A model generated the notes under the pieces. The model made no database searches, was not told where the DNA came from, and worked only from the letters and a program-made list of their open reading frames with translations. A program made the position numbers and the translations under genes. From NCBI GenBank assembly GCA_033239125.1, contig BSWB01000004.1, positions 119,855,235-119,919,234 on the forward strand: 64,000 bases of DNA, in the 5' to 3' direction. Shown one piece after another: positions 12,059-23,390 of this stretch (position 1 is the stretch's first letter; each line of letters opens with the position of its first letter). This DNA comes from Fagopyrum homotropicum. Taxonomy: Eukaryota; Streptophyta; Magnoliopsida; Caryophyllales; Polygonaceae.

Positions 12059-15000
12059 GTGAGTCCCTCAATTGCTGTAATTTCGTTGCTTCCTTTGTAT
12101 AAAAAAAAGTGCGAACCTATCTCGTGGATCTATACGGACGAAATCGCTACTACTCGTGAGTTAATCGGCGCTTGGACTGTTCTGCTTATGTTCTGAATGT
12201 AAGGATTCCGGAGAATCTTTACTGAATTTTCATTTCTGGGAACTTATTGCTATCTGCTTGAACCAAATTAGGGTTTCATCCTAATACTATGCTGCCCAAG
12301 CCATAACGAATGTTTTGGTGGTATTTTTCTGGATTCAATTTTGTTTCTTCAATCAATAGGTCAGATTCTGTCCCGTTTCTGGTTGGTAATATATACATAT
12401 GACGACGCTTTATCGTGCGTTTTGTGGGTCTGAATCGTCTGCTTGAGAAGATTGCGAACATCCTACACTTCCAGATGGAGGAATAGTCTAACTATTACAT
12501 TTGGTTGAAAATGATAGAATGGACTTTCGAATTAGGGATCAGATTTTGTGGGTATCATTTGAATTAGATTCCTGAATCTAGTGTTCGGTTAACTTCTGGG
12601 ATGAAGCCAGGGTTTTGGTTGATAACACACTTCTTGTGCCTTCAACATGAGCAGAACCAGTGGAGTACTGCTGTACAATCTTCTCCGTCAATTTTTCTAT
12701 TTTATCTGACCAAACACCAGATAAAGGATCTACTTTTCTATCGAAAAGAACACCAATTCAGCATCACTCTTTGTCCGGATACATTCAGCACAAGTCGGTC
12801 ACTTCCCGTTGTTTCTCTTAGTCCACCAAAATTAGATGGCAAAGAGGATGTCCTCCATGGCTTAAAACAAATTGCATCAGTTGTTTTCTTTGCCTCTCTG
12901 GTTTCATTGTCTTAGGAAGCTGCAGCTACCAGAGCAATAGAATATCATTGGTCTACAAAAGAAGAGACGCAAGAGGAGTATACATGCCAAAGAAATAAGA
13001 GGAGTATATAGACCATCATTGGTATGCCGAAGAAGCGAGACAAGAGGAGTATACAGGCCAAAGAAGATAACAGAGATTAAGGAGGGTGTTAGTGAGAGAT
13101 ATCAGAGAGGGGGAGGGAGATCCATCACCATCGGCAATGACTAAGGCTGCAATTAAGAGAAACTATCCTGGTATTAGAAAAGAGGATTGGAGAAGAGGAT
13201 AACAGAACCTGTTCCATTAACAGTTTGATGTTTGGTTTGAATAACAAAAAGCATCCAAACTAAATGCAAAAATGGCGCCTTGAAGTGATCTTCAACCATG
13301 GAAGATGAGATATTGTTATCTTAACTTTATTCCTTGACTCCCTTAGTGGCTGTGAACTGGAATGAGTTGGAGCATCCCAGATCCCTCCATGATTGGATCT
13401 GCTAGTTTAATAAACAATTAAAGCCATGGTTGTGAACTGGTTAGAGCTTGTGAACTTGTTTTTGCGCTAATTTCAGGTGGTGTGAACTATGAACGGAGAA
13501 GGTTTTCTTTGAGAATTGCTAATTTAGTTATCATTTAGTAAATGAACTGAAAAACAAAATAGGCAATTCTTTTCGTAAGTTGCTGATGCTTTTCTTTTTG
13601 ACTTGGAATGAGTCAATGAGTTATTGAAGTATTTGGTTAACACAAATTGAGGGTGACATAACAACCTCAATGTGTATAAGAAATCTTTGTGAATCATCTT
13701 TGACTGGGGGAAAGTTGGACACAATTGAATTACCAGTATACGTTGCATCTGCCTCATTGCACCAACAGCTCATTTGATCTGCTTGTCGTGGAGTCTACTT
13801 GAATGGAAGCTGTCCCAGTTGGTATTATCTTGTTAATGTGTTTAGTCATGATGGGTTCTCCTAACTCTTAACTTTCACAATTCACGTGTTTGGAGAGAAT
13901 CATTTGTACTGCTGTGCATGTGCTCCTTTGTAGCTGTTACTTCATAGATGTATCCGAGTGAGTTCCACATGAAGGTTTTTGTTGAATATGGGTGCTGAGT
14001 ATATCCGGCTTACTAACTTGATTTCTGAGGTGACGTAATCCAGTACAATGCAAGTGTTGTATTTGCATAAGTCAGAACCAATTGAGACATTTTGTTCATT
14101 TTTCTTGCACACTTGGAATGTGTTTGTGCATTTTATAATTTGTTCTGAAGGATACTACTGAGACCTTACATAGTTAAGTATCAACTGTCTGGGCATTCAA
14201 GTGATTAAATGGATTATTTAACTATTTAACTTGGCGTGTTTGTTAACATAGTCCAGTATAATGCAAGTGATGTACTTGTGTAGAATTAGAATTAATCAAT
14301 ACAGTTTATTCATTTTTAGCTAACTTGTAAATTTATTTGTGCAATCCATTATTAGGCTTTTTATTGGATATCAATTGAAGGCCTTTAATAGGAAACAATT
14401 TTGGCATTTAGGGGGTTTAGTTTTCATTTTTTGAATACAAAAGCTCACCGTACTTCCATACAACAATGTCTTCTGCTGTCTTTGGTTTTACCTTTCCCCC
14501 CTTGTTTGGTCTTCTCTTGCTAATTGTGTCTTAACAATTCAATTTATCATTTCTTGCCCCCGTTTTCGTGTATGGGTTTCTTGAGCAACCGGTCAGTTAC
14601 TGATGCAGACATGAGAGTTTTCATGGATGATATGAGGCTAGCCAATCAATCATGAATATCTATTTTTTCTGCTGCGATGAAGGTTTATGGAATTAACTGT
14701 TTTCAGCTTTCGAGTTCGTTTTCATATGAAAGGGATACTTTTAGATTCTCATTGATACCACATATTCTCATATGGGATGTTCTTACTTTGCTTGAGTGTT
14801 AGAGAAGTGGATTTTTAGTTTGATATTGTGCTTCTTGATCCTCAAACCTTTTGATGTCTGATACATGTACACTTTTGATTTTGTGAAACTCTTGTTTACA
14901 CCACAGTGAGGAAGTTTGAGGCGTAAAACAGCTAGATACGGTTTTTCCTCTTAATAATCTTCACATTACCTTATTCTTCAACGTTCAGTGGTTTCCTAGT

Positions 15001-15496
15001 TGTGTTGGTCCAGAAAAATGTCGCAGGTGTTTATTTTGCTAGATTCTTATTTCATGTTGGTGGGGGGCAAGCTAGATCTGTGAAGTTGGAATAGTAATAA
15101 TAATATTACATAGTGAGAGATGTAATTCCTAGTATCAACTACTATGTCCTGAGGTTTCATGGTAGTAGCTCAACCAGATATATATAGAATAGAGAGGGCT
15201 TATGCTTTTCTGTCTATCTGGTCTCTTGAGAGATAAATCATTTCTAATAGATCTAATGCAAATCGAAAGGCCAAGAAGGGACTATTGAAGTTCTCCCTCT
15301 CGTATTTCTTGGGCTTATATAATCTCCCTAGGCAGTGGATGGTGGCTTGTGGATTCAGATCAACCAAAAGTGTACAGCAAGAGAGAGAACCTTAATATAG
15401 AGGTTCAGTGTGAGAAGCTGTGTTTCTTGCTATATGCTAGTATCTTGTCTAGGTCATATGTTCACCCCATAGTGTAATTAGTTCATTGCTTTTCAG
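12059..15496 (+). other. Long 5' UTR intron of the FLX-like gene
   Basis: This T-rich, intron-like DNA runs between the putative leader donor and the acceptor TTTTCAG ending at 15496. Open frames inside (for example 12601-12915 and 13524-13757) have no recognisable similarity. It contains an imperfect duplicated block of about 115 bp at 14031-14150 and 14237-14352, both with TCCAGTA(C/T)AATGCAAGTG. Confidence 0.5.
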
Positions 15497-15506
15497 GATA
15501 TATAGA

Positions 15507-17246
15507 ATGGCTGGTAGGAACCGTATGCCTCGTCGTCCTGACGATTTCCAACGTTTACATGACGGTCGTCCTGAAAAATTCCGGCGTTTACATGATGGTC
15601 CTCGGCCAGTATTAAGCAGAGGACCGCAACCTCAACCCATGCCAATCCATCCAGCTGCTCTGGAGGAAGAAATTGAAATCCAACGTCGAGATATTCACAA
15701 GATTCTTGCTGACCATCGACATTTAATAGATGAAAATATCATTCTCCAAAGGGATGCTGTGGCTGCAAAAGACGAAGTACGCCAGCTCAGTCAGGTTATT
15801 CCGAAAATGCGTGCTGATAGCGACGCTCGTGCTAGGGAGTTAATAGATAGGGGATTGAAGTTAGAAGCTGAACTTCATGCTGCTGAGCCTGTCAGAGCAC
15901 AGGTTGTTCAGTTGAGAGCTGAAGTGCGGAAACTGAATGCTTCAAGGCAGGATTTAAAGGGTGAAATTGAGGTTCTTACTAGAGATGTTAAACGTATGCA
16001 GTCTGAGAATCAGCAGGGAAAGGCTTTGAGAGGTGACATTGATAGAATCCGTAAGGAGCTCGTGGAAGCCAGGTTGGATTTTTACTTAATACTGATTAGA
16101 ATGACATGTATTTTCCTTTTGTTATAAGGAAGTGAATGGATTAGGAGGTTTTGGTCAGCTATTGGATAACTAGGATTGTCATGGAAAATTTCCTTCATGC
16201 ATTGCGCTTGTGAAAATTCAGGAGAAATCTCGAACTCGAGAAGAAAGCAAATGAGGAGCTGGCACTTCAGAACCAAACATTGGAGAAGAACCTTGTGTCT
16301 ATGGCTCGTGAGCTAGAGAAGCTTCGAGCAGAGCAGCTGATCGCTGATAGGAGGTCACATGGACTTGGTAAACGGCTCAACTTCTCACCTGATGGTGGCT
16401 CTATTCCCTCTTAGTTCTTTGTTGTGTTCATGTTGAGCTGAAGAAGAATGCATCAATTCTTTGTTTTGATCATATGCTGGGCCCATCTAGATTATGACAA
16501 TCTAAAATAGTATTAATGCATCAGAAATTGGTTTTAGCTTTCCTCCTGCACCCTTACCCTTTCTTGGTTTTTAGTCCTCAAAACTGTGTTATTCTCTCCG
16601 GAGCCTGTACTGTAGTGTCTGCAAGGGGGAATTTTGGTAGAATACGTGGATATCCAATCTTGTAGCAACTAGTTCTTCAGTCATAATCTTGGTTTAGTAT
16701 CACACACGTCAACTTTTCTTGACATGAAATTTGAAAAAAGTAAGTGGCTTCCATCATGATCAGTGGTATGGCAATGTGTATGTGTGAAAACTTGACGATG
16801 AATCAACATCCTCTTTTTGCTGATATCTTAATTTCCATAGCCCGAGAGGATGTCAGTGACTTAACCCAACACATCCCAGTACTATTAAGCAGTTAGTGAG
16901 ATGATCATATTTCAAGAGTTTCCATAGGTTGGCTATCATTTCAAAGCTGACAGTAGAGAGTTTCCATTTCGCGGTTTTATGTTGCTCTTTGACTTCATAT
17001 ATCAAGCTTCAATGGTTATATGGTTTCTTGAATGGTTTTCCATGAGTTTGACGGATTTTTGTTTTCCTTGTCCCTCCCTCTATTGGTGGCACAGGTGGTA
17101 GTAGTGGTTATGGTATGTTGAATATGATCCCAGATGGGCGATACCCTGGCAGTGGCTTCTCAGATGGATCAGGAGGATCTTGGGGACATTATGATAGATA
17201 TGGAAACCGTCTTCCGAAAGATAACTATGGCCCGCCCCATCGTTGA
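15507..17246 (+). CDS. FLX-like coiled-coil protein (FLOWERING LOCUS C EXPRESSOR-like), 3 coding exons
   Basis: Coding exons are 15507-16072, 16222-16367 and 17095-17246. They join in frame to 864 nt (287 aa) with canonical GT/AG sites. The ATG at 15507 (MAGRNRMPRR) was chosen because FLX-family proteins begin this way and the acceptor at 15496 removes the upstream Met. The protein has an Arg/Pro-rich head (1-50), then a long coiled coil (about 55-250) with family phrases ALEEEIEIQRRDI, RARELIDRGLKLEAEL and EKNLVSMARELEKLRAE, and a Gly/Tyr-rich tail. Arabidopsis FLX/FLL proteins act with FRIGIDA as nuclear scaffold subunits that promote FLC expression; which paralogue this matches is not clear. 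No lesion is seen. A transposon ends about 190 bp before the leader donor. Confidence 0.9.
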
Positions 17247-17869
17247 ATGTGGTCTACTTTCAGGTTGAGCTGCCGTGCAAACTGTAGTAACATCCTTGAA
17301 GTTGGTTGCCTGCAACGATTACAAGCACCTTTCCAGTGAATGAATGTCAGCTCGGTTTGCAGTTGCTTTTAAGTGAAGATGCTCATAGAAAGTGTTTCAT
17401 GCTAGCTTCAACTTGTAGAAGAGCATGCAGTATCTGTCTACATGCTAACGTTTTTACTTCATATATTAAACTTGAGATGGTTCCTGATATTCTAAATTTG
17501 GATTTTCATTATAGTTGGAAAATATTTCAAAGTTCAATTTTATCCACAAAGGGAAAAGATGATAGCAAAGTTGAGGTTGTCCCGCAATTTGCAACTTCAA
17601 TTTAATTCTTAGTTATGACTACTGAGAGCAAAGTTCGCCTGTTGGGTTGAGAGCAAATTCAAAATGTGAAAAGTTTATTAGCTCTAATATTGTTCATTGA
17701 TACTGAACATTTGTTTTCATCCGTTTTTCTCTTTTGGGACTCAAATGTACATCGTCTTGTTGTGTTTGGTAGGAGATGGAGGTTATTTGAAGATTAATTT
17801 AGATGAAATTTAAAAGGGGTTAAATTTATGTGAAATTTATCAAGGATTATTTAATGTAAAATAATCTAC
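17247..17869 (+). other. 3' UTR and downstream flank of the FLX-like gene
   Basis: No further gene is visible. The 99-codon open frame at 17306-17605 has no recognisable domain and lies where the 3' UTR is expected. Confidence 0.4.
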
Positions 17870-18790
17870 ATTAAGTTGTTTGGTTGAAGATTTTTTAATG
17901 GATTTAATTGATAAAGATTTATAAATCTATATATACTACTAAAATAGAACCCTTTTCGTTCACAAGTAAACACTTTAACCATGCCGACTTTTTGTCAAAT
18001 ATTTACAATTTTGTCACATTTTAATTACTATTATGCCATTATTTAATAAATATTTTAAGTCAAAATTAAAATATTTTCCATCTCATTATGCCAATTAAAC
18101 AAAAATAATTCCATGTCATCATTTTCAATATCTTATGGTAATATAAATAATTTTTTAAAAAAATATCATATCACCTAACCGAATTTAGAGATTTCAATGG
18201 ATTTGGTTTGGAATCTAAGTTTTACAAAATAAATCCGAACTAACATTTAAATCTTATTGGTTACAATATGAGATATAACAATATTTCATTTAAAAAATTT
18301 GTATTATCGTTAATAAATATTTTAATAATCGTTTTATTAAATTAATTTTTTTTTAAATAATCGATTTTAAAAAACAATTTTTTAACAAAAACTTTAATCT
18401 TTTAGTTATATGTAATAATATTAAAAAAAATAAATTAGAAATTTGTTACATAATTTTTTTTATTTAACATTTTGGCAATTATTTTAAATTTAATAATATA
18501 TTTTTTGTTACATGATCTAATCAGATTGATATTAATATATTCTTCTTAACATTTAGCGTTTTTTATTAAAAAAAATTGTAAATTGTTTAGATAATAAATT
18601 TTCAATTTTTTTCCCGCACAAGGTGCAAGTATTAGACTAGTTTGAGTGAAATTCGATTGATGGTTGAAAATTAATCTCCTGTAACCTTGTTTGGTTGAAG
18701 ATATTTTAATAGGTTTAATTGATAAAGATTTATAAATTTGAGTGAAATTCTATTGATGGTTGAAAACTAATCTCATGTAACCTTGTAGTA
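17870..18790. repeat. Tandem repeat of about 100 bp, first unit split by a Helitron
   Basis: A unit beginning TTGTTTGGTTGAAGAT and containing ATTGATAAAGATTTATAAA then TTTGAGTGAAATTC is present twice. Unit 1 is interrupted after TTTATAAA by the Helitron (left half ends 17925, right half starts 18641). Unit 2 (about 18690-18790) is uninterrupted and reads straight through the same point. Confidence 0.85.
17926..18640 (+). mobile_element. Non-autonomous Helitron (715 bp)
   Basis: The 5' end is TCTATATATACTACTA preceded by A. The 3' end is CTAG followed by T, so insertion was between A and T with no target duplication, as Helitrons do. Just before the 3' end lies the short GC-rich hairpin typical of the family (CCCGCAC ... 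GGTGCAAG). The interior is very AT-rich and codes for nothing. The uninterrupted repeat unit at 18690-18790 provides the empty target site and confirms both ends to the base. Confidence 0.92.
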
Positions 18791-18855
18791 CGAGGTTATT
18801 TTTGATATGTATTGAAGTTGAAATGAACAAAACATGACAAATACCTACGTTCTTG

Positions 18856-19236
18856 TAGGGCTGTAATATGAGACAAGCTACTCGGGCTCGGCTCGGGCCC
18901 GGCTCGTCAAAAGCTCGGCTCGAGCTCGTTCATTTTCTAAACGAGTCAAGCTTGAGCACATTTTAAAGCTCGTATAATATTTAGGCTCGGCTCGGGCTCG
19001 ACTCGTTTATATACAAGTCGAGCTTGAGCATGTCAAAGCTCGGCTCGTTCGGGTAAAGCTCGGCTTGTTCGGCTAAAATAACACTATAAGAGCATTATTT
19101 TAGCCGAGCTACTCGGGCTCGGCTCGTCAAAAGCTCGGCTCGAGCTCGTTCACTTTCTAAACGAGCCAAGCTTGAGCACGTTTTAAAGCTCGTATAAATT
19201 TTAGGCTCGGCTCGTTCGGCTCATATTACACCCCTA
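18856..19236. mobile_element. hAT-type MITE (381 bp) with GGCTCG-rich interior
   Basis: Terminal inverted repeats TAGGG(C/G)TGTAATATGAG bound the element, and an exact 8 bp target duplication CGTTCTTG flanks it (18848-18855 and 19237-19244), the size expected for hAT transposons. The interior is packed with GGCTCGGCTCG and AAGCTCG units in both orientations, so it can fold extensively. It lies about 360 bp upstream of the first reductase gene. Confidence 0.93.
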
Positions 19237-19596
19237 CGTTCTTGTTCCTATCCCGTTTAAACTCCCCATTTCCATCCCCGATTGATAATGAGAAAATCTC
19301 CTCCAATGAATGTGTAAAGTATCATTTGAGAGTGCTGCACATTTTTCACCAATAAGACAATACCAACCGATGAATGTGTAAAACTGAACCAAATCGTCTA
19401 CTACATGACAACCTAGCAAGCTGACAATGTTCACTCTAAATGCGTGATGCATTTTGAGGAGGTGAAGCGCATGAGCCTCCACATGTGAGCTGAGTGACAC
19501 ACCTTCCCTAACCCCGGCAAAATAACCTACCTATATTAATACTACTACTAATCACCTAAACTTTTAAAACAACAAGGTGAATACCTAAGAACAACG

Positions 19597-21180
19597 ATGC
19601 CGGTATACTGTGTAACAGGAGGAACTGGGTTCATAGCAGCCTACCTTGTGAGATCCTTGCTCGTGAAGGGACATTTTGTGCGTACCACTGTTCGTGATCC
19701 AGGTAACCATTTACGTTGCTAATCTTACAGCTTCATCAGAAATTGAGACATCTTTGTATTCACTAGAGAATATGGACAAAGTTGGTTTCCTTATGGAAAT
19801 GGATGGTGCTAGGGAGAGGCTCAAAATCATTCAAGCTGACTTGATGATCCAACGGAGCTTTGACGAGGCCGTCGATGGGGTTGACGGTGTCTTCCATGCC
19901 GCCTCTCCAGTCCTTGTCCCATATGATGAAAATGTTCAAGTAATATATATCAACCTCTCTTACCTTTACGCTCTGCTTATACAAATCTCTCTTCTTCAAC
20001 TGCTGATCAGTACTCGGCTATATATACAGGCGAATCTGGTCGAACCTTGTATAAGAGGAACCTTGAATGTGCTAAACTCTTGCATCAAAGCTAAGACAGT
20101 GAAGAGAGTCGTCCTCACTTCCTCCTGCTCAGCTATACGATACCGTGAAGATGCTCAGGAGGTCTCCCCTCTCAATGAAACGCACTGGAGCGATCCTGAC
20201 TACTGCAGACGAAACAATGTATACATCTTTCTACATCAATACTTTGCGAGAAAAAAATTAGAAAATAAAGGATAAAATGACTAGAGTTTTATCACTATTA
20301 CTATATTAAGAGTACCCATAGCATAAACTCATATAGTAAATATATTACATCTAGGAAGAATTATATATATATATATATATAGGTAAAATTAAAGGGGTTT
20401 ACAAAGCAAAAACCTATAAAAAAAAAGTCTAATTAACCCAATTCTTTCAAAAATAAATAACTAGCCGGTTGATGTGATGATGCAGCTATGGTATGCATAT
20501 GCAAAGACATCAGCAGAAAAAGAAGCATGGAAATTAGCCAAAGAAAGTGGACTCGACCTGGTGGTGGTGAATCCATCCTTCGTAGTCGGGCCTTTGTTGA
20601 CGCCGCAACCTACCAGTACATTGCTAGTCATCCTTGGCTTAATCAAGGGTAAGAGTGTTTCTTCACTTGTTTCATACAATTATTCCAGTCACTAATTAAT
20701 ATTATATTTTACATATTAAAGGCGAAATAGGGAAGTACCCAAACCAGGCCATAGGGTTTGTTCACATCGATGATGTCATTGCTGCACACATCTTGGCTAT
20801 GGAGGAGATCAAGGCATCTGGCTTGAGGTTAATATGTTCAAGCGCGGTAGCTCACTGGTCCGAGATCATTGAAATGCTGAGGGCCACCTATCCTGTGTAT
20901 CCGTATGAAAATGAGTGAGTCATAAGTCTATATCTGTAACTGTGTGAAATGCATACAGATAAGTGATGAAGTTGGCGCGTGCATTTGCAGGTGTGGAGAC
21001 CAGAAAGGAGAAGACATAAGACACAGCATGGATTGCAGCAAGCTGGTGGAGCTGGGATTCACTTCCTTTATAACCATTCCTCAGATGTTCGACGACTGCA
21101 TCAAAAGTTTCCAAGATAAAGGCTTCTTGGCACACAAACTTCCGGAGAAACTTAGAGGTAGAGCTAGAGTAGCTGTTTGA
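19597..21180 (+). CDS. TKPR2/CCRL6-like NADPH-dependent reductase, copy 1, intact (6 exons)
   Basis: Exons: 19597-19702, 19767-19939, 20030-20218, 20486-20648, 20722-20914, 20991-21180. They join in frame to 1014 nt (337 aa), all with GT/AG introns. The protein is an atypical short-chain dehydrogenase: cofactor loop VTGGTGFIAAYL at the N-terminus, catalytic Ser region VVLTSSCSAIRYR, and catalytic Tyr-Lys in WYAYAKTSAEKEAW. Overall wording is closest to Arabidopsis tetraketide alpha-pyrone reductase 2 (CCRL6), which acts in sporopollenin synthesis in the anther; other CCR/DFR-like substrates are possible. Peculiar here are one extra residue at ASGLRLICS and a tail of about 16 residues after the usual GFL end. 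First of five local copies; a weak TATA (CTATATTAATA) lies near 19529. Confidence 0.88.
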
Positions 21181-21615
21181 GAAGGTTGTTCATGCAGCAG
21201 AGCTCGGATGATCAAATAAGTTGAGCTGTCATGCTCTTAAAGTTTCAAAAATCAATAAAATGGCGTCTGTTTTAACTAAGAAATCTGCATCAGTAGTGGC
21301 CTTCAGAAAACAATAATGCCCTATAGCTTATTATAGATGGTGTAAACACAGGGATAACCTGCACCTATGAATTGACAGTTTAGTCTCTTTCCGGTGAGAT
21401 GACAAACATTACAAAGAATGAACAACAAGATTACAATCACAAGGCATATGTAATCGTAAAATACGGATGTGTCCACTAAATAGTCAAAGGAAGAATCCAA
21501 TCAAAAGACGAGAACTCTAGTAAGCCATCTACGGTTTGCTTTCAGAAAAAACAAATAAAATTGAGCGACTTTGATATGGTTCTCATTATGTGCGAAAGAA
21601 AGGAAGAAAGAGAAG

Positions 21616-22735
21616 ATGGCTGGGTATTGTGTGACAGGAGGAACAGGGGTCACACAATTCGAACCACCAAGTTCAGTATTGGGAATTCGAAGAGGGAATC
21701 TGGAGAAGGTGAGATTCTTATGGGAACTGGAAGGTGCGAAAGAGAGGCTGAAGATACTCAAGGCTGACTTACTGGTGGAAGGTAGTTTTGACGCGGCGGT
21801 TGATGGCGTTTTCCGTACTGCTTCTCCGGTAGCACCACCACCCTATGGGGAGAATGTTCAAGTAATTACTAACTCATTTCGTATGATCCTTCTAATTAAT
21901 GGATTTAGGAATATGATTAGCGTAGCAGTATGCATGATCTCTGTCAGGGTTCCAGCCCTGACAGAGATACCGACATGATGTCCTGTGTAAAAGCTAGGGT
22001 TCCAGCCCGAGTACAAGATACCGACATGATGTCCATTAGGTTTTCCCTCTCAACGGCTCTCACTGGAGCGATACTGATTACCGCAAACGGTACAAGTTAT
22101 ACACATTTGAATATCTCAATCAAGTAAGTTGTTTCGTAAGAGGTTGGTTTTTTTGGTATGCGTAGGATATGCAAAAACGTTAGCAGAGAAGGAAGCGTGG
22201 AAGATAGCCGATGAAAGCTGGCTTGATTTAGTGGCGGTTCTCCCGTCTTTTGTGTCTGATCCGATGCTAACTCCACAGCCGGCTAGCAGCCTCCACTCCT
22301 CCAGATTCTCCTCAGCATTATCAAAGGTTCGATGACAATTATATTTGTGCTCTAGAACAGTAGAGTTTTCTTCTGGGTGACTTGGTTTAATTATTTGCTA
22401 ATTGGGTAGCAGAGGCGGAATCCCAAACTAGATCATAGGATCTGTTCATATAGTTGATGTGGAGATGCTGAGGGCCAAGTACACCATGTATCCTTATGAG
22501 AGCCAGTAAGAAGCTAATTTGTAAAAAGCCTGAAATGAGTTGATAAGATGATATTGCCTTTACATCTGAATTTGGCAGGTTAATTATTATCCAGCAGGGG
22601 GATGCAAACCCGCATAGCAATGACACAAGCAAGATCGTTGACTTGGGGGTGCCTGCTTTCAAAACTATACCTCAAATGTTTGAGGATAACCGAGTTTTCG
22701 AGACAAAGGGCTTTCGGACTAGTCCATGTTTACAT
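21616..22735 (+). pseudogene. TKPR2-like reductase pseudogene, copy 2
   Basis: The start (MAGYCVTGGTG) is followed at once by a deletion that removes most of exon 1 after the Gly loop, so the cofactor fold is lost. Exon 2 survives (KVRFLWELEGAKERLKILKADL) but lacks three residues of VDGVDGVF. Exon 3 is collapsed to scraps with an inverted TCAGGG/CCCTGA patch. Exon 4 is readable (AKTLAEKEAWKIADES), exon 5 has lost its middle, and exon 6 ends altered. Its introns and 3' flank match the intact copy at 39.1 kb far better than copy 1, so it is a decayed duplicate of that gene. Confidence 0.85.
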
Positions 22736-22884
22736 AGACTGCATCAGTACCAGATTCAACGTTTTCAGGAGACTGTTTCATTGTATTCAGCATAACTATC
22801 TAGAGATTCTGGACATCTATCTATGTGTTTTGCTTACCATTGATGTACAAAGGCGTGCAAGTTGGACTCATCACTTGTTAATCA

Positions 22885-23191
22885 ATGGTGCTAAGGAGAG
22901 GCACAAAATCATTAAAGCGGACTTGATGATCCAAGGTAGCTTTGATGGGGCCATGGATGGGGATGATGGTGTCTTCCATGCCACGTCTCCCGTGGTTGTC
23001 CCATACGATGAAAATGTTCAAGTAATATATCTCAAGCTCTCTTAACTCCATGCTTTTCTCATGTAGATTTCTCTTGTTCAACTGCTGATCAGTACACGGT
23101 TATATCTATAGGTGAATCTGGTTGAACCATGTATAATAGAAACCTTGACTGTGCTAAACTCTTGCATTAAAGCTAAGTCAGTGAAGAGAGT
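22885..23191 (+). pseudogene. TKPR2-like reductase fragment, copy 3 (exons 2-3 only)
   Basis: It encodes GAKERHKIIKADLMIQGSF and DDGVFHATSPV, then keeps the exon 2 donor, a short intron and the start of exon 3 (VNLVEPCI...). It closely follows copy 1 (19.8-20.1 kb), including intron sequence such as CTGCTGATCAGTAC, then stops abruptly at 23191. Exon 1, the catalytic Tyr-Lys exon and the rest are absent, so it is a partial duplicate without function as a reductase. Confidence 0.85.
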
Positions 23192-23390
23192 AGGAGCTTG
23201 CTTGCAAGTGGTCGCATTGGCCCCTATGTATTAAAATATTAGAGCGTGTTTTTAATACTCAATGGGACTCCTCACCAAATTTCCTCATGAAATAACACAC
23301 AAAATGTATTAAAATATTAGAGCGTGTTTTTCGTTTCTCCATCATAAACAAGTTTGATATTGTTCTCATTCTGTGAGAAAGAAAGAGCAG

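Noticed and set aside
12601..12915. 104-codon plus frame as a gene
   Set aside because: It lies inside the FLX-like 5' UTR intron, has no recognisable domain, and shows no splice or family support.
19703..19731. Intron 1 of reductase copy 1 ending at the first CTTACAG (28 nt)
   Set aside because: It is too short for a plant intron and out of agreement with the family; the next acceptor (19766) gives a 64 nt intron and the right protein.
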